Shown here in pieces: positions 1-12,128 of a DNA stretch of 64,000 nt. Both the position numbers and the translations under genes were made by a program. The DNA comes from Myxococcus stipitatus. Its GTDB lineage: Bacteria > Myxococcota > Myxococcia > Myxococcales > Myxococcaceae. The stretch covers positions 1,230,887 to 1,294,886 of the forward strand of contig NZ_JAKCFI010000002.1 in NCBI RefSeq assembly GCF_021412625.1, given 5' to 3'. How positions within the stretch are numbered: the first letter of the stretch is position 1; the number at the start of each line of letters is the position of its first letter. The notes below the pieces were generated by a model, which was not told where the DNA came from, searched no databases, and saw only the letters and a program-made list of their open reading frames with translations.

Positions 1-852
1 CGCGTCCGCGGCGCGCTGGTTGCGGACCACCTCGAGCTGGAAGAAGCGCAGCTGCGGATCCAGGTTGTCGGCCGGCTGGGTGGCGCTGGAGTTGAAGTGC
101 ACGAAGCGGTGCGGGTAGGTCAGCTTGTCCATGCTGGACTTGGCCGGCAGCGCGAGCATCTTCTGCTTGAGGCACGCGGCGAGCTGGTCACCCTCGGTGC
201 TGCCGGAGGGGTCGAACGTCACCTCGGGGGTCGCCTGGCCCTTGGTGAGCGTCACCTTGGACGTCAGCACCGGCGGGGTCGACGCCTGGTAGCCGGCGTA
301 GCAGTCGCACCAGCCCTGCTGGGCCAGGCGCACCTCGCCGGAGAAGTCCGAGCCGTCGTTCATGCCGAAGGTGACGGTGGCGCTGTTGGTGGTGTCGTGC
401 TCGAACGTCGCCGTGGACTCCACGGGCGCGGCGCCCTTGGCCAGCGGCTGCGGCTTGACGAGCTTGTCCACCGCGGCCTGGATGCACTGCTGGCCTTCGG
501 GGGTGAGGTTGGCGTCACCGGACACCGCGTGCGTGGCGCCCGCGTCCGTCACGGTGGTCTTCACCGTCACCACCGTCTTCTCGGCGGTGCCACGGCTCTT
601 GGGGCTCACCAGGCACTCGAGCACCACGGGACGCGCGGTGAGCATGGCGCCCACGAGGACACCCTGGTTGGAGGGGGGCAGCTTCAGGTCGCGCGGGAAG
701 CAGGTGGCCACGTCGAAGGCGGGCTGGTTGCCAATGCGTACGCGCTCCTCGGTGGACTGCGGCTTACCACCGTTCTCGGCGCTTTCGGTCTTCTGCTGAC
801 CGGCGCAGGCGGCGGTGAAGACGATGGAGGCTACGGCGAGACGACGCAACAT
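1..852 (-). CDS. Putative lipoprotein, 3' end outside window
   Basis: Partial gene running off the left edge; 284 codons are visible without a stop. The ATG at 852 is followed by a short hydrophobic segment ending in a T-A-A-C box with Cys at residue 16, which suggests a signal peptidase II lipoprotein, although the -3 position (Thr) is not ideal. The remainder is Thr/Lys/Val-rich, with a C-D-C motif near residue 184, and looks like a secreted beta-rich domain. I recognise no family. It lies 38 nt downstream of the FHA regulator on the same strand and may share its transcript. Confidence 0.75.
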   Translation of the reverse strand, partial: MLRRLAVASIVFTAACAGQQKTESAENGGKPQSTEERVRIGNQPAFDVATCFPRDLKLPPSNQGVLVGAMLTARPVVLECLVSPKSRGTAEKTVVTVKTTVTDAGATHAVSGDANLTPEGQQCIQAAVDKLVKPQPLAKGAAPVESTATFEHDTTNSATVTFGMNDGSDFSGEVRLAQQGWCDCYAGYQASTPPVLTSKVTLTKGQATPEVTFDPSGSTEGDQLAACLKQKMLALPAKSSMDKLTYPHRFVHFNSSATQPADNLDPQLRFFQLEVVRNQRAADA

Positions 853-890
853 GCGGTTTTTCTCCCTGGGGTGATACTGCGAGGGGGCAC

Positions 891-2279
<1,389 letters not shown>

Positions 2280-2701
2280 GGGGTCCTCTTTAGGTGCGAG
2301 GGGACCGGGCGGGCAAGCCCGGAGCACGAACTGCGCGTGTTCCCCGCGCGGCGGGGGAGCATCCCTGGAAGAATCTTCCCGGGCGACTGTTGCACGTGAG
2401 CCGACGGGGGCGCAGCGCCCATCCGCGAGCGAAATCCACTGTGGGTGGGGCGGGGAGTCCGCGCTTTTTCTCGTGGACTGAGTCTCACGTTCGAGCGCGT
2501 GCGGGGAGCCGGGGATGTCCAATTCTCCACGCTCCACGCGCCTCGCGGGTGATGGAGCGGTGCGCCAGGAACGTGGGTGGGGGAGGGGTGGCGGGGCGCG
2601 GGGCAATCGCCGCGAATGGCGCGTACGCGCCCCCGAGCGCAAGGGGCGCCCTCGCGGGCGTGGCGCCACCCAGCGCTCACGCCCGAGGCGTCGCGACGGT
2701 G
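2280..2701. other. 422-nt intergenic region upstream of FHA regulator
   Basis: This gap lies between the 3' end of the 133-aa hypothetical gene and the FHA regulator, both on the minus strand. It must hold the regulator's promoter or leader. I looked for a TGGCAC-N5-TTGC sigma54 site and a clear TTGACA/TATAAT pair on the minus strand and found neither. Open frames on both strands here lack good ribosome-binding sites and have the look of high-GC shadows. Confidence 0.5.
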
Positions 2702-3103
2702 TCAGTACGTCGCGGGCGCGTCACTCGCGGGGAAGGATTCCTTGGAGGCCTCGTCGACGATGTCGTCGGAGCTGCTGCCCCCGGACTTCGCGCCGCCGTA
2801 GATGGGCTGGCGCTCCGAGGCGCCCTTCTCCCCCGCGCGCTTCCTGCCACGCCCGGTGCCGCCTGTGTCCTTGTCCCCGCGCGCCGCGACGCGCGTGCCG
2901 AGCAGGTTCTTCGCCCGCTCCGCCAGGTGCCGCTGCTCCTCCTGCCAGTCGCGGAAGAACTGGGCGAGCTCCGGGTCGCCCGCCTGCTCGGCGTCACGGA
3001 TGAACTGCTCCGCCGTCGAGGCGCCCTTGAGCAGGTGATACAGCGTGCTGATGAGGTTGTAATGCTCGTCCCGGGTTCCCGTCTGTCGCGCGTGTCCCGC
3101 CAT
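2702..3103 (-). CDS. Conserved hypothetical protein, 133 aa
   Basis: Cytoplasmic, with no signal peptide. The N-terminal half (about 10-70) is a charged helical segment that begins with HYNLISTLYHLLKG and resembles a small helical-bundle or ferritin-like fold. The middle is Gly/Lys/Arg-rich and probably disordered. The C-terminal tail carries an Asp-Glu-Ala-Ser-Lys-Glu-Ser-Phe-Pro-Ala-Ser-Asp motif seen at the ends of many small bacterial proteins of unknown function. ATG 3103 has GGGAGG 6-7 nt upstream. No function can be assigned. Confidence 0.75.
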   Translation of the reverse strand: MAGHARQTGTRDEHYNLISTLYHLLKGASTAEQFIRDAEQAGDPELAQFFRDWQEEQRHLAERAKNLLGTRVAARGDKDTGGTGRGRKRAGEKGASERQPIYGGAKSGGSSSDDIVDEASKESFPASDAPATY

Positions 3104-3198
3104 GTGCCGCCTCCCGAGCTGGTGTTGGGCCCACCCGAGGGAAGCTATGCATGGCGCGGCGGGCTACCCGGAGAGGGCGCCCGCCCGGCCGCTCGGGC

Positions 3199-3456
3199 TC
3201 AAGCCCGCAGCATCGGCTCCAGCTTTCCTTCCTTGTCGAGCTGGGCGAGGTCCGAGTAGCCGCCCACATGTGTGTCGCCGATGAAGATCTGCGGCACGGT
3301 GCGCTGCCCGCCACTCATCTCCACCAGCTTCGCGCGGGCCTCGTCGTCCCCGGTGACGTCCAGCTCCTCGAAGTCCACGCCCTTGCGCTTGAGCAGGTCC
3401 TTGGCGCGGACGCAGAAGCCACAATAGTTGGTGGTGTAGATCTTCACGGGCTTCAC
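3199..3456 (-). CDS. grxC: Glutaredoxin (GrxC type)
   Basis: An 85-aa glutaredoxin that reduces disulfides or glutathione mixed disulfides through the redox pair Cys12-Gly-Phe-Cys15. The family TVPQIFI cis-proline motif and GG.SDL glutathione-binding motif are present, and the length is normal. The frame is open upstream and an ATG exists at 3474, but the GTG at 3456 has AGGAGGA at 3463-3469, 6 nt away, so I take GTG as the start. It lies downstream of groEL on the same strand but behind strong hairpins, so it is probably transcribed separately. Confidence 0.9.
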   Translation of the reverse strand: MKPVKIYTTNYCGFCVRAKDLLKRKGVDFEELDVTGDDEARAKLVEMSGGQRTVPQIFIGDTHVGGYSDLAQLDKEGKLEPMLRA

Positions 3457-3527
3457 GGTGTCTCCTCCTGTCATCGAAACGTAAGGGCCTCGCGTGGCCG
3501 GCGCCACCCGGAGCCCCGAAGCACGAC

Positions 3528-3590
3528 GGCCCCCGGCTCCACGAGGGAACCGGAGGCCGACGCCAGGCGACCACCCCGGACGGACCGGGG
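3528..3590 (-). terminator. Two hairpins between groEL and grxC
   Basis: 3528-3536 pairs with 3550-3558 (9 bp with one G-U pair on the minus strand) and 3574-3579 pairs with 3585-3590 (6 bp, 5-nt loop). They follow the groEL stop at 3599 on the minus strand. Neither has a U tract, which is common in GC-rich genomes, so intrinsic termination is likely but not certain. Confidence 0.45.
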
Positions 3591-3598
3591 CGAGTGGC

Positions 3599-5251
<1,653 letters not shown>

Positions 5252-5274
5252 TTAGGTAAGCAAAGGGGAGGGGA

Positions 5275-5565
5275 TTACTTCTCGATGACGCCGAGCACAT
5301 CCTCCTCACGGAGGATGAGGTGCTCCTCGCCGTCGAGCTTGATCTCGGTCCCGGCGTACTTGCTGAAGAGGATGGTGTCGCCGGCCTTGATGTCCAGGGG
5401 ACGCACCTTGCCGTCCTCCTGCACCTTGCCGTTGCCGACGGCGATCACCTTGCCCTCGAGGGGCTTCTCCTTCGCCGTGTCCGGGATGAAGAGGCCGCCC
5501 TTGGTCTTGTTCTCCTCGGCGACCCGCTTGACGATGAGCCGATCCTGCAGGGGACGAATCTTCAT
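5275..5565 (-). CDS. groES: Co-chaperonin GroES (Hsp10)
   Basis: A 96-aa co-chaperonin that caps GroEL. It begins [14 protein letters not shown] and contains the mobile-loop region ([13 protein letters not shown]), the [15 protein letters not shown] motif and the GVIEK end typical of the family. It is the first gene of the groES-groEL operon. The leader (5566-5705) contains a perfect CIRCE operator, so control by the HrcA repressor is expected. Confidence 0.98.
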   Translation of the reverse strand: MKIRPLQDRLIVKRVAEENKTKGGLFIPDTAKEKPLEGKVIAVGNGKVQEDGKVRPLDIKAGDTILFSKYAGTEIKLDGEEHLILREEDVLGVIEK

Positions 5566-5662
5566 GGTCTGCTCCTTGATGGGCGCCCTGTCCGCCGTCC
5601 GGGATGTCCGGGCGGCTCGGTGCGCCGCTGGGGTGAAGATGGGCCGTGACGGCCCGCGGCAA

Positions 5663-5689
5663 TTAGCACTCGTACCTCACGAGTGCTAA
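5663..5689 (-). promoter_or_regulatory. Perfect CIRCE operator (HrcA site) for groES-groEL
   Basis: TTAGCACTC (5663-5671), 9-nt spacer, GAGTGCTAA (5681-5689): an exact match to the CIRCE consensus. It lies just downstream of the predicted -10 box and about 100 nt before the groES start, the classical position for HrcA repression. Confidence 0.97.
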
Positions 5690-5705
5690 CGCCTAGGCGC
5701 CGCGG

Positions 5706-5733
5706 ATAATAACCAGCGAAGTCGACCCGTCAA
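5706..5733 (-). promoter_or_regulatory. sigmaA promoter of groES-groEL
   Basis: On the minus strand: -35 TTGACG (5733-5728), 16-nt spacer, -10 TATTAT (5711-5706). The predicted start of transcription falls just ahead of the CIRCE at 5689, so repressor bound there would block initiation. Confidence 0.85.
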
Positions 5734-5846
5734 GCGACGCCGGCCGCACGCGCCCCATGCTGCCAACTGCCCGGCATTGCTGTTCTTTTCCGACACGGGC
5801 GGCACCTGGCCCGGCGCCCGTCCGGCGGGCGCGCTGCGGGCTCGGA

Positions 5847-5873
5847 TTGGCACTCTCCCTCCGCGAGTGCTAG
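5847..5873 (+). promoter_or_regulatory. Second CIRCE-like operator, divergent side
   Basis: TTGGCACTC (5847-5855), 9-nt spacer, GAGTGCTAG (5865-5873): 16 of 18 consensus bases with the exact 9-nt spacing. It is centred 184 bp from the perfect CIRCE and 125 bp upstream of the divergent plus-strand gene at 5985. I could not find a clear -35/-10 pair beside it. Confidence 0.8.
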
Positions 5874-5984
5874 CGCAAGTGCCTGGAATCATTGAGGTCG
5901 ACTTTGCGACGCGGTGGGTCGATTGCTACCGTTCCCTTATTCCCCGACGGCGTGGTCGGCCCGGTGGGATGGCGGGAGGTGTCG

Positions 5985-6584
5985 ATGAGTCAACTGGTGG
6001 CGTCCCTGTCGCTGAAGGAGTTCTTCAAGTCCCTCCTGACCGAGGTCACGGCGCGGCAACGCGTGGCGCTGGCCGAGGTGACGGAGTTCTACCTGGTGAA
6101 CCTCTTGTCGGAGTTCGCCAGCACGGACGCGCTGTTCGACCGCGAGGAGGACGGACGCAAGGCGCGCGAGCCCCTGGCGGTGCTCTACCACCAGGCGCTG
6201 CAGCAGGAGCGCGAGGCGCGCATCCGCACGCTGCGGCGGCTGGGGGATGTCTCGCTCTACACCGTGGGCTTCTTCTCCGGCGCGCTCCAGGGCCGGGTGG
6301 TGGGGCCGGACTACTACATCCAGATGGGGGGCACCGCGTACGGGCAGGTGGCGGACCTGTCCCCCACCGCGGGCTTCGCGGCGGTGTACCGCGAGCTGCG
6401 CGACAAGTTCCGCGCGGTGGTGGAGGTGCTGGAGGAGATCTCCGCGCGGGGCATGGTCCAGGCGGGCCCGAGCGGCGCGCTCAAGGTCTACGAGTCCTGG
6501 GTGCGCACCGGCAACGACCGCCTGGAGCGCGTGCTGGTGGACGCGGGGATGATGCCGCTCCCCAAGGGCGGGCTGGCGAACTAG
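5985..6584 (+). CDS. Conserved hypothetical protein, 199 aa
   Basis: Unrecognised protein, apparently cytoplasmic, helical in the first half (LKEFFKSLLTEVTARQRVALAEV...) with a V4R-like feel in the middle (GFFSGALQGRVVG...) but not enough to assign a family. The upstream frame is open; the ATG at 5985 is chosen because GGGAGG lies 5 nt before it. It is the first gene of a plus-strand unit with 6604 and perhaps the Nudix gene, and it begins about 110 nt after a CIRCE-like site, which suggests heat-shock control by HrcA (inference). Confidence 0.8.
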   Translation: MSQLVASLSLKEFFKSLLTEVTARQRVALAEVTEFYLVNLLSEFASTDALFDREEDGRKAREPLAVLYHQALQQEREARIRTLRRLGDVSLYTVGFFSGALQGRVVGPDYYIQMGGTAYGQVADLSPTAGFAAVYRELRDKFRAVVEVLEEISARGMVQAGPSGALKVYESWVRTGNDRLERVLVDAGMMPLPKGGLAN

Positions 6585-6603
6585 GTGGCGGAGGCGTCCA
6601 GCC

Positions 6604-7248
6604 ATGATGATTGGCCGGGTTCAGGACCACCTGGAGGCCATCTACGGCTTCACGTGCGAGGCGCGGGCGGAGGTCTTCGTGGTGGACACGGAGGCCGCCG
6701 TCCGGCTCGGCGCCACGGGGCGCAGCGAGGAGGAGCTGCTGGTCCACGAGTCGGAGGACGCGCTGGAGCTGGCGCTGTACTTGTCCCCGGCGCTGTTGGA
6801 CCGGCTCAAGCCCTACGAGGCCGGGCCGCTGGGGTACGTGCTGGACGGCGACCTCGCGGGCTACTGCCAGGTGGCCGAAGGCGTGAGCCACTTCCTCTAC
6901 ATGGCGCACACCGCGGCGCACGGACGGACGGTGTCGCTGCTGGAGTTGGAGGCACAGGCGGAGGTGGACAAGTTCGCGGTGTGCCTGCTGCACCGCTGGG
7001 GCGAGGGCGTGGCGGCCTGGTCCCAGGAGCTGCTGGCGCGGCTGTTCGACCGGGTGTCCTACCGCGACCGGCTGTCCTCCCAGGAGCGCTGGCGGTACGA
7101 GGAGGCCAACCGCGTGTCGCGGCGGTTCTGCTCGCGGCTGATGGGACACGTCGCGGGACGGCGGCTGGACAGGCTCCTCGCGGACCTGCGCTACGCCTAC
7201 CGGCTGGGCGCGGAGGCGAAACTGCGCCACTTCGCGCACGGTGGTTGA
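6604..7248 (+). CDS. Conserved hypothetical protein, 214 aa
   Basis: Unrecognised soluble protein. The N-terminus (MMIGRVQDHLEAIYGF) is followed by a mixed alpha/beta region rich in Glu and Leu, a His/Tyr-containing SHFLYMAHTAAHGR stretch, and an Arg-rich C-terminal helix pair. It starts 19 nt after the 199-aa gene, with GGAGG 9 nt upstream of ATG 6604 (a second ATG follows directly). The close spacing suggests that the two proteins act together. No catalytic motif stands out. Confidence 0.8.
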   Translation: MMIGRVQDHLEAIYGFTCEARAEVFVVDTEAAVRLGATGRSEEELLVHESEDALELALYLSPALLDRLKPYEAGPLGYVLDGDLAGYCQVAEGVSHFLYMAHTAAHGRTVSLLELEAQAEVDKFAVCLLHRWGEGVAAWSQELLARLFDRVSYRDRLSSQERWRYEEANRVSRRFCSRLMGHVAGRRLDRLLADLRYAYRLGAEAKLRHFAHGG

Positions 7249-7284
7249 GCACCGGCCCACCTGCTTCGGTTAGGGTAGGTGGGC

Positions 7285-7764
7285 ATGCCACGCGAGGCGT
7301 CCGCAGGAGGGATTGTCATCCGGGAGAGTGACGGCACCTGGGAGGTGGTCGTCATCCGTCCCCATGGCCGTCCCCTGTGGGCGTTGCCCAAGGGCCACGT
7401 CGACCCGGGGGAGAGCCCGGAGCAGACGGCGAGCCGCGAGGTGCACGAGGAGACGGGGCTCACCGCGTCGCTCGTCGCGCCGCTGGGGGAGATCCGCTAC
7501 GTCTACCAGTTCCGCGGGCAGCGCATCTTCAAGCGCGTGCACTTCTTCCTCTTCCGGTACCAGGAAGGGGTGTTGGGGCCACTGCCGGGGCCGCGCGTGG
7601 AGGTGGACGAGGTGCGCTGGGTTCCGGTGGGCCAGCTGGTGCCCATGCTCGGCTACAAGGGCGAGAAGGCCGTCGCCGCGCGCGCCGTGCGGTGGATGCG
7701 CGCGCAGGGCCTCCTGCCACAGCCCCCCTCCCCGGAGCGCAAGCCGGTGGGAGAGGGGGACTAG
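7285..7764 (+). CDS. Nudix hydrolase
   Basis: A 159-aa Nudix pyrophosphohydrolase. The complete Nudix box (residues 37-59) has the pattern GHVDPGE-x7-REVHEETGL, so the metal-binding Glu residues are intact. Family members hydrolyse nucleoside diphosphates linked to another group, such as diadenosine polyphosphates or oxidised nucleotides; the substrate cannot be read here. ATG 7285 is preferred over the in-frame GTG at 7279 on ribosome-site spacing. It ends 13 nt from the convergent rpoZ stop. Confidence 0.92.
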   Translation: MPREASAGGIVIRESDGTWEVVVIRPHGRPLWALPKGHVDPGESPEQTASREVHEETGLTASLVAPLGEIRYVYQFRGQRIFKRVHFFLFRYQEGVLGPLPGPRVEVDEVRWVPVGQLVPMLGYKGEKAVAARAVRWMRAQGLLPQPPSPERKPVGEGD

Positions 7765-7777
7765 GCGGCGCGACGGA

Positions 7778-8017
7778 CTACTTGCCGGGGGCCTCGCCGG
7801 CGTACTTGCCGGACAGCGCCTCGCGCACGTCGCGATCGAACTTCACGTGGCCGGTGGCCACCTCACGCAGCGAGAGCACGGGGGGCTTGTTCTTGGACTG
7901 CTCGATGATGGGGCGGGCGCCGGCCATCAGCTGGCGAGCGCGCTTCGCCGCGAGCAGCACCAGCGCGAACCGGTTGTCGACCAGGGGGAGGCAGTCTTCG
8001 ACTGTGACGCGAGCCAT
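7778..8017 (-). CDS. rpoZ: RNA polymerase omega subunit
   Basis: A 79-aa omega subunit that helps fold and assemble beta-prime into RNA polymerase. The start [20 protein letters not shown] and the following [10 protein letters not shown] segment are characteristic, and [14 protein letters not shown] matches the conserved C-terminal part. The length is normal for the proteobacterial protein. It is monocistronic and convergent with the Nudix gene. Confidence 0.96.
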   Translation of the reverse strand: MARVTVEDCLPLVDNRFALVLLAAKRARQLMAGARPIIEQSKNKPPVLSLREVATGHVKFDRDVREALSGKYAGEAPGK

Positions 8018-8153
8018 GGAACGTCCTTCGGATTTTGGTGGGGCTACGGGAAACGCTGAAACCTAAAGAGCACCCCGAGGGGAGTCAAGGAAGGACGACC
8101 GGGGTGGGCCTCCAGGCGGACAGGCGCTTCCACCGCCGGGGAGGCCTGCCCGC

Positions 8154-8507
8154 CTACGTGTACCACCCCGCCCAGAGGATCAGCACCACCTGGAGGGGCA
8201 GCCGCAGCCAGAGGGCCCACCGGGGAACCTTCCGGAAGCGCTCCGGCTGGCGCGCCATCTCCAGGTTCGCGGGGAAGACGGCCACGAACAGGGCGATGAG
8301 GCCCCATGCCGCCCACACGCGCGTCGCGGGCACCAGCAGCCCCACGCCCAGCGCCACCTCCGCGACGCCGCTCCAGAACACCAGCGGCCCATGCCAGGGG
8401 AGCCAGGCCGGCATCATCCGGACGTAGAGGCGCGGGTTCACGAAGTGGTTGATGCCCGCGGCCACCATGAAGAGGCCGAGGACGTACCTCAGGATGTCCT
8501 TCACCAT
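8154..8507 (-). CDS. DoxX-like integral membrane protein
   Basis: A 117-aa protein with four predicted membrane helices (about 5-22, 42-60, 65-82 and 97-115), fitting the small DoxX/MauE-like superfamily. The first helix carries the AAGINHFVNP motif common in DoxX-family proteins. The biochemical role is uncertain; family members have been linked to quinone or thiol redox processes. It begins 16 nt after the phosphoglucomutase stop on the same strand, so it is probably co-transcribed. No convincing ribosome-binding site is visible. Confidence 0.8.
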   Translation of the reverse strand: MVKDILRYVLGLFMVAAGINHFVNPRLYVRMMPAWLPWHGPLVFWSGVAEVALGVGLLVPATRVWAAWGLIALFVAVFPANLEMARQPERFRKVPRWALWLRLPLQVVLILWAGWYT

Positions 8508-8523
8508 GGAGGGGGCGGGGGAC

Positions 8524-10161
8524 TCAGGCGGCGGCGAACGCGGCGTCGACGATGGCGCGAGCCTCCTCCAGGATGGCCTGGAGGTGGGCCTCGTCGCGGA
8601 AGCTCTCCGCGTAGATTTTGTAGACGTCCTCGGTGCCGGAGGGGCGGGCCGCGAACCAGCCGTTCTCCGCCACGACCTTGAGCCCGCCGATCTCCGCGTC
8701 GTTGCCGGGGGCGCGGGTGAGGCGCTGGAGGATGGGCTCGCCGGCCAGCGTGGTGGCCTTCACCGCGTCCGGCGACAGCTTCTTCAGCACGGACTTCTGG
8801 GCGGGCGTGGCGGCCTGGTCGATGCGCGCGTAGTACGGCGTGCCGAAGCGCGCCGCCAGCTCGCGGTAGTGCTCGCCCGGGTCCTTGCCGGTGCGCGCGA
8901 GGATCTCCACCGCGAGCAGGTCGAGGATCATCCCGTCCTTGTCCGTGGTCCACGTGGTGCCGTCGCGGCGCAGGAAGGACGCGCCCGCGCTCTCCTCGCC
9001 GCCGAAGCCGAGCGAGCCGTCCAGCAGTCCCTCCACGAACCACTTGAAGCCCACGGGCACCTCCACCACGCGGCGACCCAGGTCCTTCGCCACGCGGTCG
9101 ATGAGGCCGCTGCTCACCAGCGTCTTGCCCACCGCCGTGCCCGGCCGCCAGCCCGGGCGGTTCTGGAACAGATAGGCGATGGCCACCGCGAGGTAGTGGT
9201 TGGGGTTCATCAGCCCCATCGAGCGCGTGACGATGCCGTGCCGGTCCGAATCCGCGTCGTTGCCGAAGGCGAGGTCGTACTGGTCCTTGAGTCGCACCAG
9301 GTTCGCCATGGCGTAGGGCGACGAGCAGTCCATGCGGATCTTCCCGTCGTGGTCCACCGGCATGAACCGGAACGTCGGGTCCACCGTCGGGTTCACCACC
9401 CGCAGGTCCAGGCCGTAGCGCGTGGCGATGGGCTCCCAGTACGCGACGTTGGAGCCGCCGAGCGGATCCGCGCCGATGCGCAGCTTCGCGCCACGCAGCG
9501 CCTCCATGTCCACCACGGACCCCAGGTCCTCGACGTATGGAGTGATGAAGTCGTGGGGCTTCACGGTGGGCGCGGTGCGCGCCCGCTCGTAGGGGATGCG
9601 CTGGACGCCGGCGTTGTCCACGCCGAGCAGGGCGTTGGCGCGCTTCTCGACGCCCGCGGTGATGTTCGTGTCCGCGGGGCCTCCGTTGGGCGGGTTGTAC
9701 TTGATGCCGCCGTCCTCGGGCGGGTTGTGCGACGGGGTGATGACGATGCCGTCCGCCAGCCCCGCCGAGCGGCCCCGGTTGTACGTGAGGATGGCGTGGG
9801 AGATGACGGGCGTGGGCACGTAGCCGTCGGTGAAGCGCACCTGCACGCCGTTGGCCGCCAGCACCTCCAGCGCCGTCCGCTGGGCGGGCGCCGACAGCGC
9901 GTGGGTGTCCATGCCCAGGAAGAGCGGCCCGTCGATGCCCTGCTTCTGGCGGTACTCACAGACGGCCTGTGTCACCGCGAGGATGTGCGCCTCGTTGAAG
10001 CTGGTGCGCGCGGACGAGCCCCGGTGGCCCGACGTGCCGAAGGCGACGCGCTGCTCGGGCACGTCCACGTCGGGCTTCTCCGCGTAGTAGCGGGCGCGCA
10101 GCTTCTCGGGGTCGATGAGGAGATCTTCCGGCGGGAGCTTTCCAGCGAGGGGATGGGCCAT
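8524..10161 (-). CDS. pgm: Phosphoglucomutase (alpha-D-glucose-1-phosphate/6-phosphate)
   Basis: A 545-aa phosphohexomutase that interconverts glucose-1-phosphate and glucose-6-phosphate, feeding glycogen, trehalose and exopolysaccharide synthesis. Visible motifs: phosphoserine loop TPSHNPP (Ser144), metal loop DADSDRHG, sugar-binding GGEESAG and phosphate-binding ARPSGTE near the C-terminus. Length matches the bacterial Pgm family. The frame is open to 10308; ATG 10161 ([15 protein letters not shown]) is chosen because homologues start there, although its ribosome-binding site is weak. Confidence 0.97.
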   Translation of the reverse strand: MAHPLAGKLPPEDLLIDPEKLRARYYAEKPDVDVPEQRVAFGTSGHRGSSARTSFNEAHILAVTQAVCEYRQKQGIDGPLFLGMDTHALSAPAQRTALEVLAANGVQVRFTDGYVPTPVISHAILTYNRGRSAGLADGIVITPSHNPPEDGGIKYNPPNGGPADTNITAGVEKRANALLGVDNAGVQRIPYERARTAPTVKPHDFITPYVEDLGSVVDMEALRGAKLRIGADPLGGSNVAYWEPIATRYGLDLRVVNPTVDPTFRFMPVDHDGKIRMDCSSPYAMANLVRLKDQYDLAFGNDADSDRHGIVTRSMGLMNPNHYLAVAIAYLFQNRPGWRPGTAVGKTLVSSGLIDRVAKDLGRRVVEVPVGFKWFVEGLLDGSLGFGGEESAGASFLRRDGTTWTTDKDGMILDLLAVEILARTGKDPGEHYRELAARFGTPYYARIDQAATPAQKSVLKKLSPDAVKATTLAGEPILQRLTRAPGNDAEIGGLKVVAENGWFAARPSGTEDVYKIYAESFRDEAHLQAILEEARAIVDAAFAAA

Positions 10162-10357
10162 GGCGTCGCCACGATAGGCACGCCCCGCGGCGGATGGATC
10201 CCCGATGTGGGGGGCATGTCGTCGGGTGGACCCAGACCCGCCCCAGGGGCCGCGGAGGCTGGGCTCCGTCGCCTCTCCCATCGCCGTGAAGGCCACGCTG
10301 AGCGGCATCCTCTGACGGGACGCGCGCCGAGCACGGGCCCCGGCCGCGCGTCGCGGG

Positions 10358-11983
10358 CTACGAACCGGCGGGGCTGGAGGCCGGGGGCGCCTCCTGCTCG
10401 GGCAGGTAGAAGGCCCCGGAGCGCGCGGCGAGCACGGCCGCGGTGAGCATGCCCACCACGAGCCCGAGGACGACGATGCTGCCCAGCGTCACCCAGTCCG
10501 TGACGGAGGTCGGCTGGAACAGCTGGGCGAAGGGCGTGCCGTAGTCGAAGCCCTGGGCGGGCGCCTTGCGGAAGTTCTGCAGCGCGGTGAGCAACGCGGA
10601 CGTCGCCGCGCCCACGCCCATGCCCACCACCGCCGCGAAGGTGGCGCTGCCCCACAACATGGCGCGGCTGACGGGGCTCGCCGTCGGTCGGCCCTGCACG
10701 TCGAAGTTCGGGTCGCGCACGCCCAGCGGCACGAAGCGCGCGAGCAGCAGCAGCCCGGGGATGCCGCCCACCATGGTGAACCAGAAGAAGGCCTCCCAGC
10801 CGATGGAGTACACCATGAAGCCGGCGATGGGCCCGGCCAGCACGCGCGGGATGGAGAAGAGGCTGGAGAGCAGCGCGAACTGGGTGGCGGAGAAGCGCTT
10901 CTGCGTCAGCCGCATCAGCAGCACGGAGAACGCCCCGGTGCCCAGCCCCTGCGTCAGCTGCTCGAAGCCGATGGCCCCGTACATCAGCCACACGTTGGGC
11001 TCCCCGGCGCGCGCCACCAGCACATAGCCCACGTTGGAGACGATCTGGATGACGCCGAACACCCACAGCGCGCGGCCCAGGCCCAGCACCGTCGTCCACG
11101 CCCCGCCGATGAGCGTCCCCGCGATGGTGCCCACGAGGCCGAGCGTCCCCAGCGCCACGCCCCGGTCCACGTCGCTGTAGCCCATGTCCACCAGGAACGG
11201 GCGCAGCAGGGTGCCGCCGAGGTTGTCCGCCAGCTTGTAGAGGAAGACGAAGGCGAGGATTTCGAGGGCGCGGTGGCGCGACAGGAAGCCCACGAACGGA
11301 TACCAGACGGCGTCCTTCAGCGACTTCGGGGGAATCGGCTTCTCGTCCGGTTCGGGCGCGAAGCGGGTGATGATGAGCATGGGCAGGAACAGCACCGCCA
11401 GCCCGATGACCACCGCCTTCCACGACACGCGGCCCGCCAGGGTGATGGCCGCCGAACCCGCGATGAACATGGCCGCGCGGTACAGCGCCACGCGCGCGCC
11501 CACCGCCACGCCTTGCTCGTCCTTGCGCAGCACCTCCACCGCGTAGGCGTCGATGGCGATGTCCTGTGTCGCCGCCGCGAAGGCCACCGCCATGGCGAGC
11601 GCGCCCACCACCCACGCGGCCTCCGGGTGCTCGCCCACGCCCGCCAGCGCGAGCGTGGTGGCGAAGAGCGCCACCTGCGCCACCGCCATCCACCCCCGCC
11701 GCCGCCCCCAGAAGGGCGGCACGTAGCGGTCCATCAGCGGCGACCAGAGGAACTTGAACGTCCACGGCGCCTGCGCCAGCGTGACGAGGCCCACCACGCG
11801 GATGTCCACGCCGATGCTGCGCAGCCAGTCGGGAATGGCGATCCACACCAGGCCCAGCGGCAGACCGGAGGAGAACGACAGCAGCGTCACGGCGGCCGTG
11901 CGCCAGGACGTCATCGCCCTGGCCAGGCTGGCCCATGTCCCGGGACGCTCCGCCCGCTCCCCGCTCTTCGCCGCTTCGCTCAT
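10358..11983 (-). CDS. AmpG-family MFS permease
   Basis: A 541-aa major facilitator protein with at least 12 hydrophobic segments. The N-terminal [25 protein letters not shown] and the [22 protein letters not shown] signature match AmpG-type muropeptide permeases, which import GlcNAc-anhydro-MurNAc peptides for cell-wall recycling. AmpG-like paralogues occur in myxobacteria, so the exact substrate is uncertain. The gene stands alone; the intergenic stretch 10162-10357 behind it shows nothing I can name. Confidence 0.88.
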   Translation of the reverse strand: MSEAAKSGERAERPGTWASLARAMTSWRTAAVTLLSFSSGLPLGLVWIAIPDWLRSIGVDIRVVGLVTLAQAPWTFKFLWSPLMDRYVPPFWGRRRGWMAVAQVALFATTLALAGVGEHPEAAWVVGALAMAVAFAAATQDIAIDAYAVEVLRKDEQGVAVGARVALYRAAMFIAGSAAITLAGRVSWKAVVIGLAVLFLPMLIITRFAPEPDEKPIPPKSLKDAVWYPFVGFLSRHRALEILAFVFLYKLADNLGGTLLRPFLVDMGYSDVDRGVALGTLGLVGTIAGTLIGGAWTTVLGLGRALWVFGVIQIVSNVGYVLVARAGEPNVWLMYGAIGFEQLTQGLGTGAFSVLLMRLTQKRFSATQFALLSSLFSIPRVLAGPIAGFMVYSIGWEAFFWFTMVGGIPGLLLLARFVPLGVRDPNFDVQGRPTASPVSRAMLWGSATFAAVVGMGVGAATSALLTALQNFRKAPAQGFDYGTPFAQLFQPTSVTDWVTLGSIVVLGLVVGMLTAAVLAARSGAFYLPEQEAPPASSPAGS

Positions 11984-12128
11984 GGCGGCGGACTGTATAC
12001 CAGCTGTGTCCTACCCCGAGGGTCTCTCGCCCGTCCTCGCCCGGAGGGCGGCCGGCCCGGGGGCCGTCGTCCCGGACCGCCTGCTCGCGCCGCCACCGGA
12101 AGGCCCTCCGCCGCTGCCTGGATGCCCG

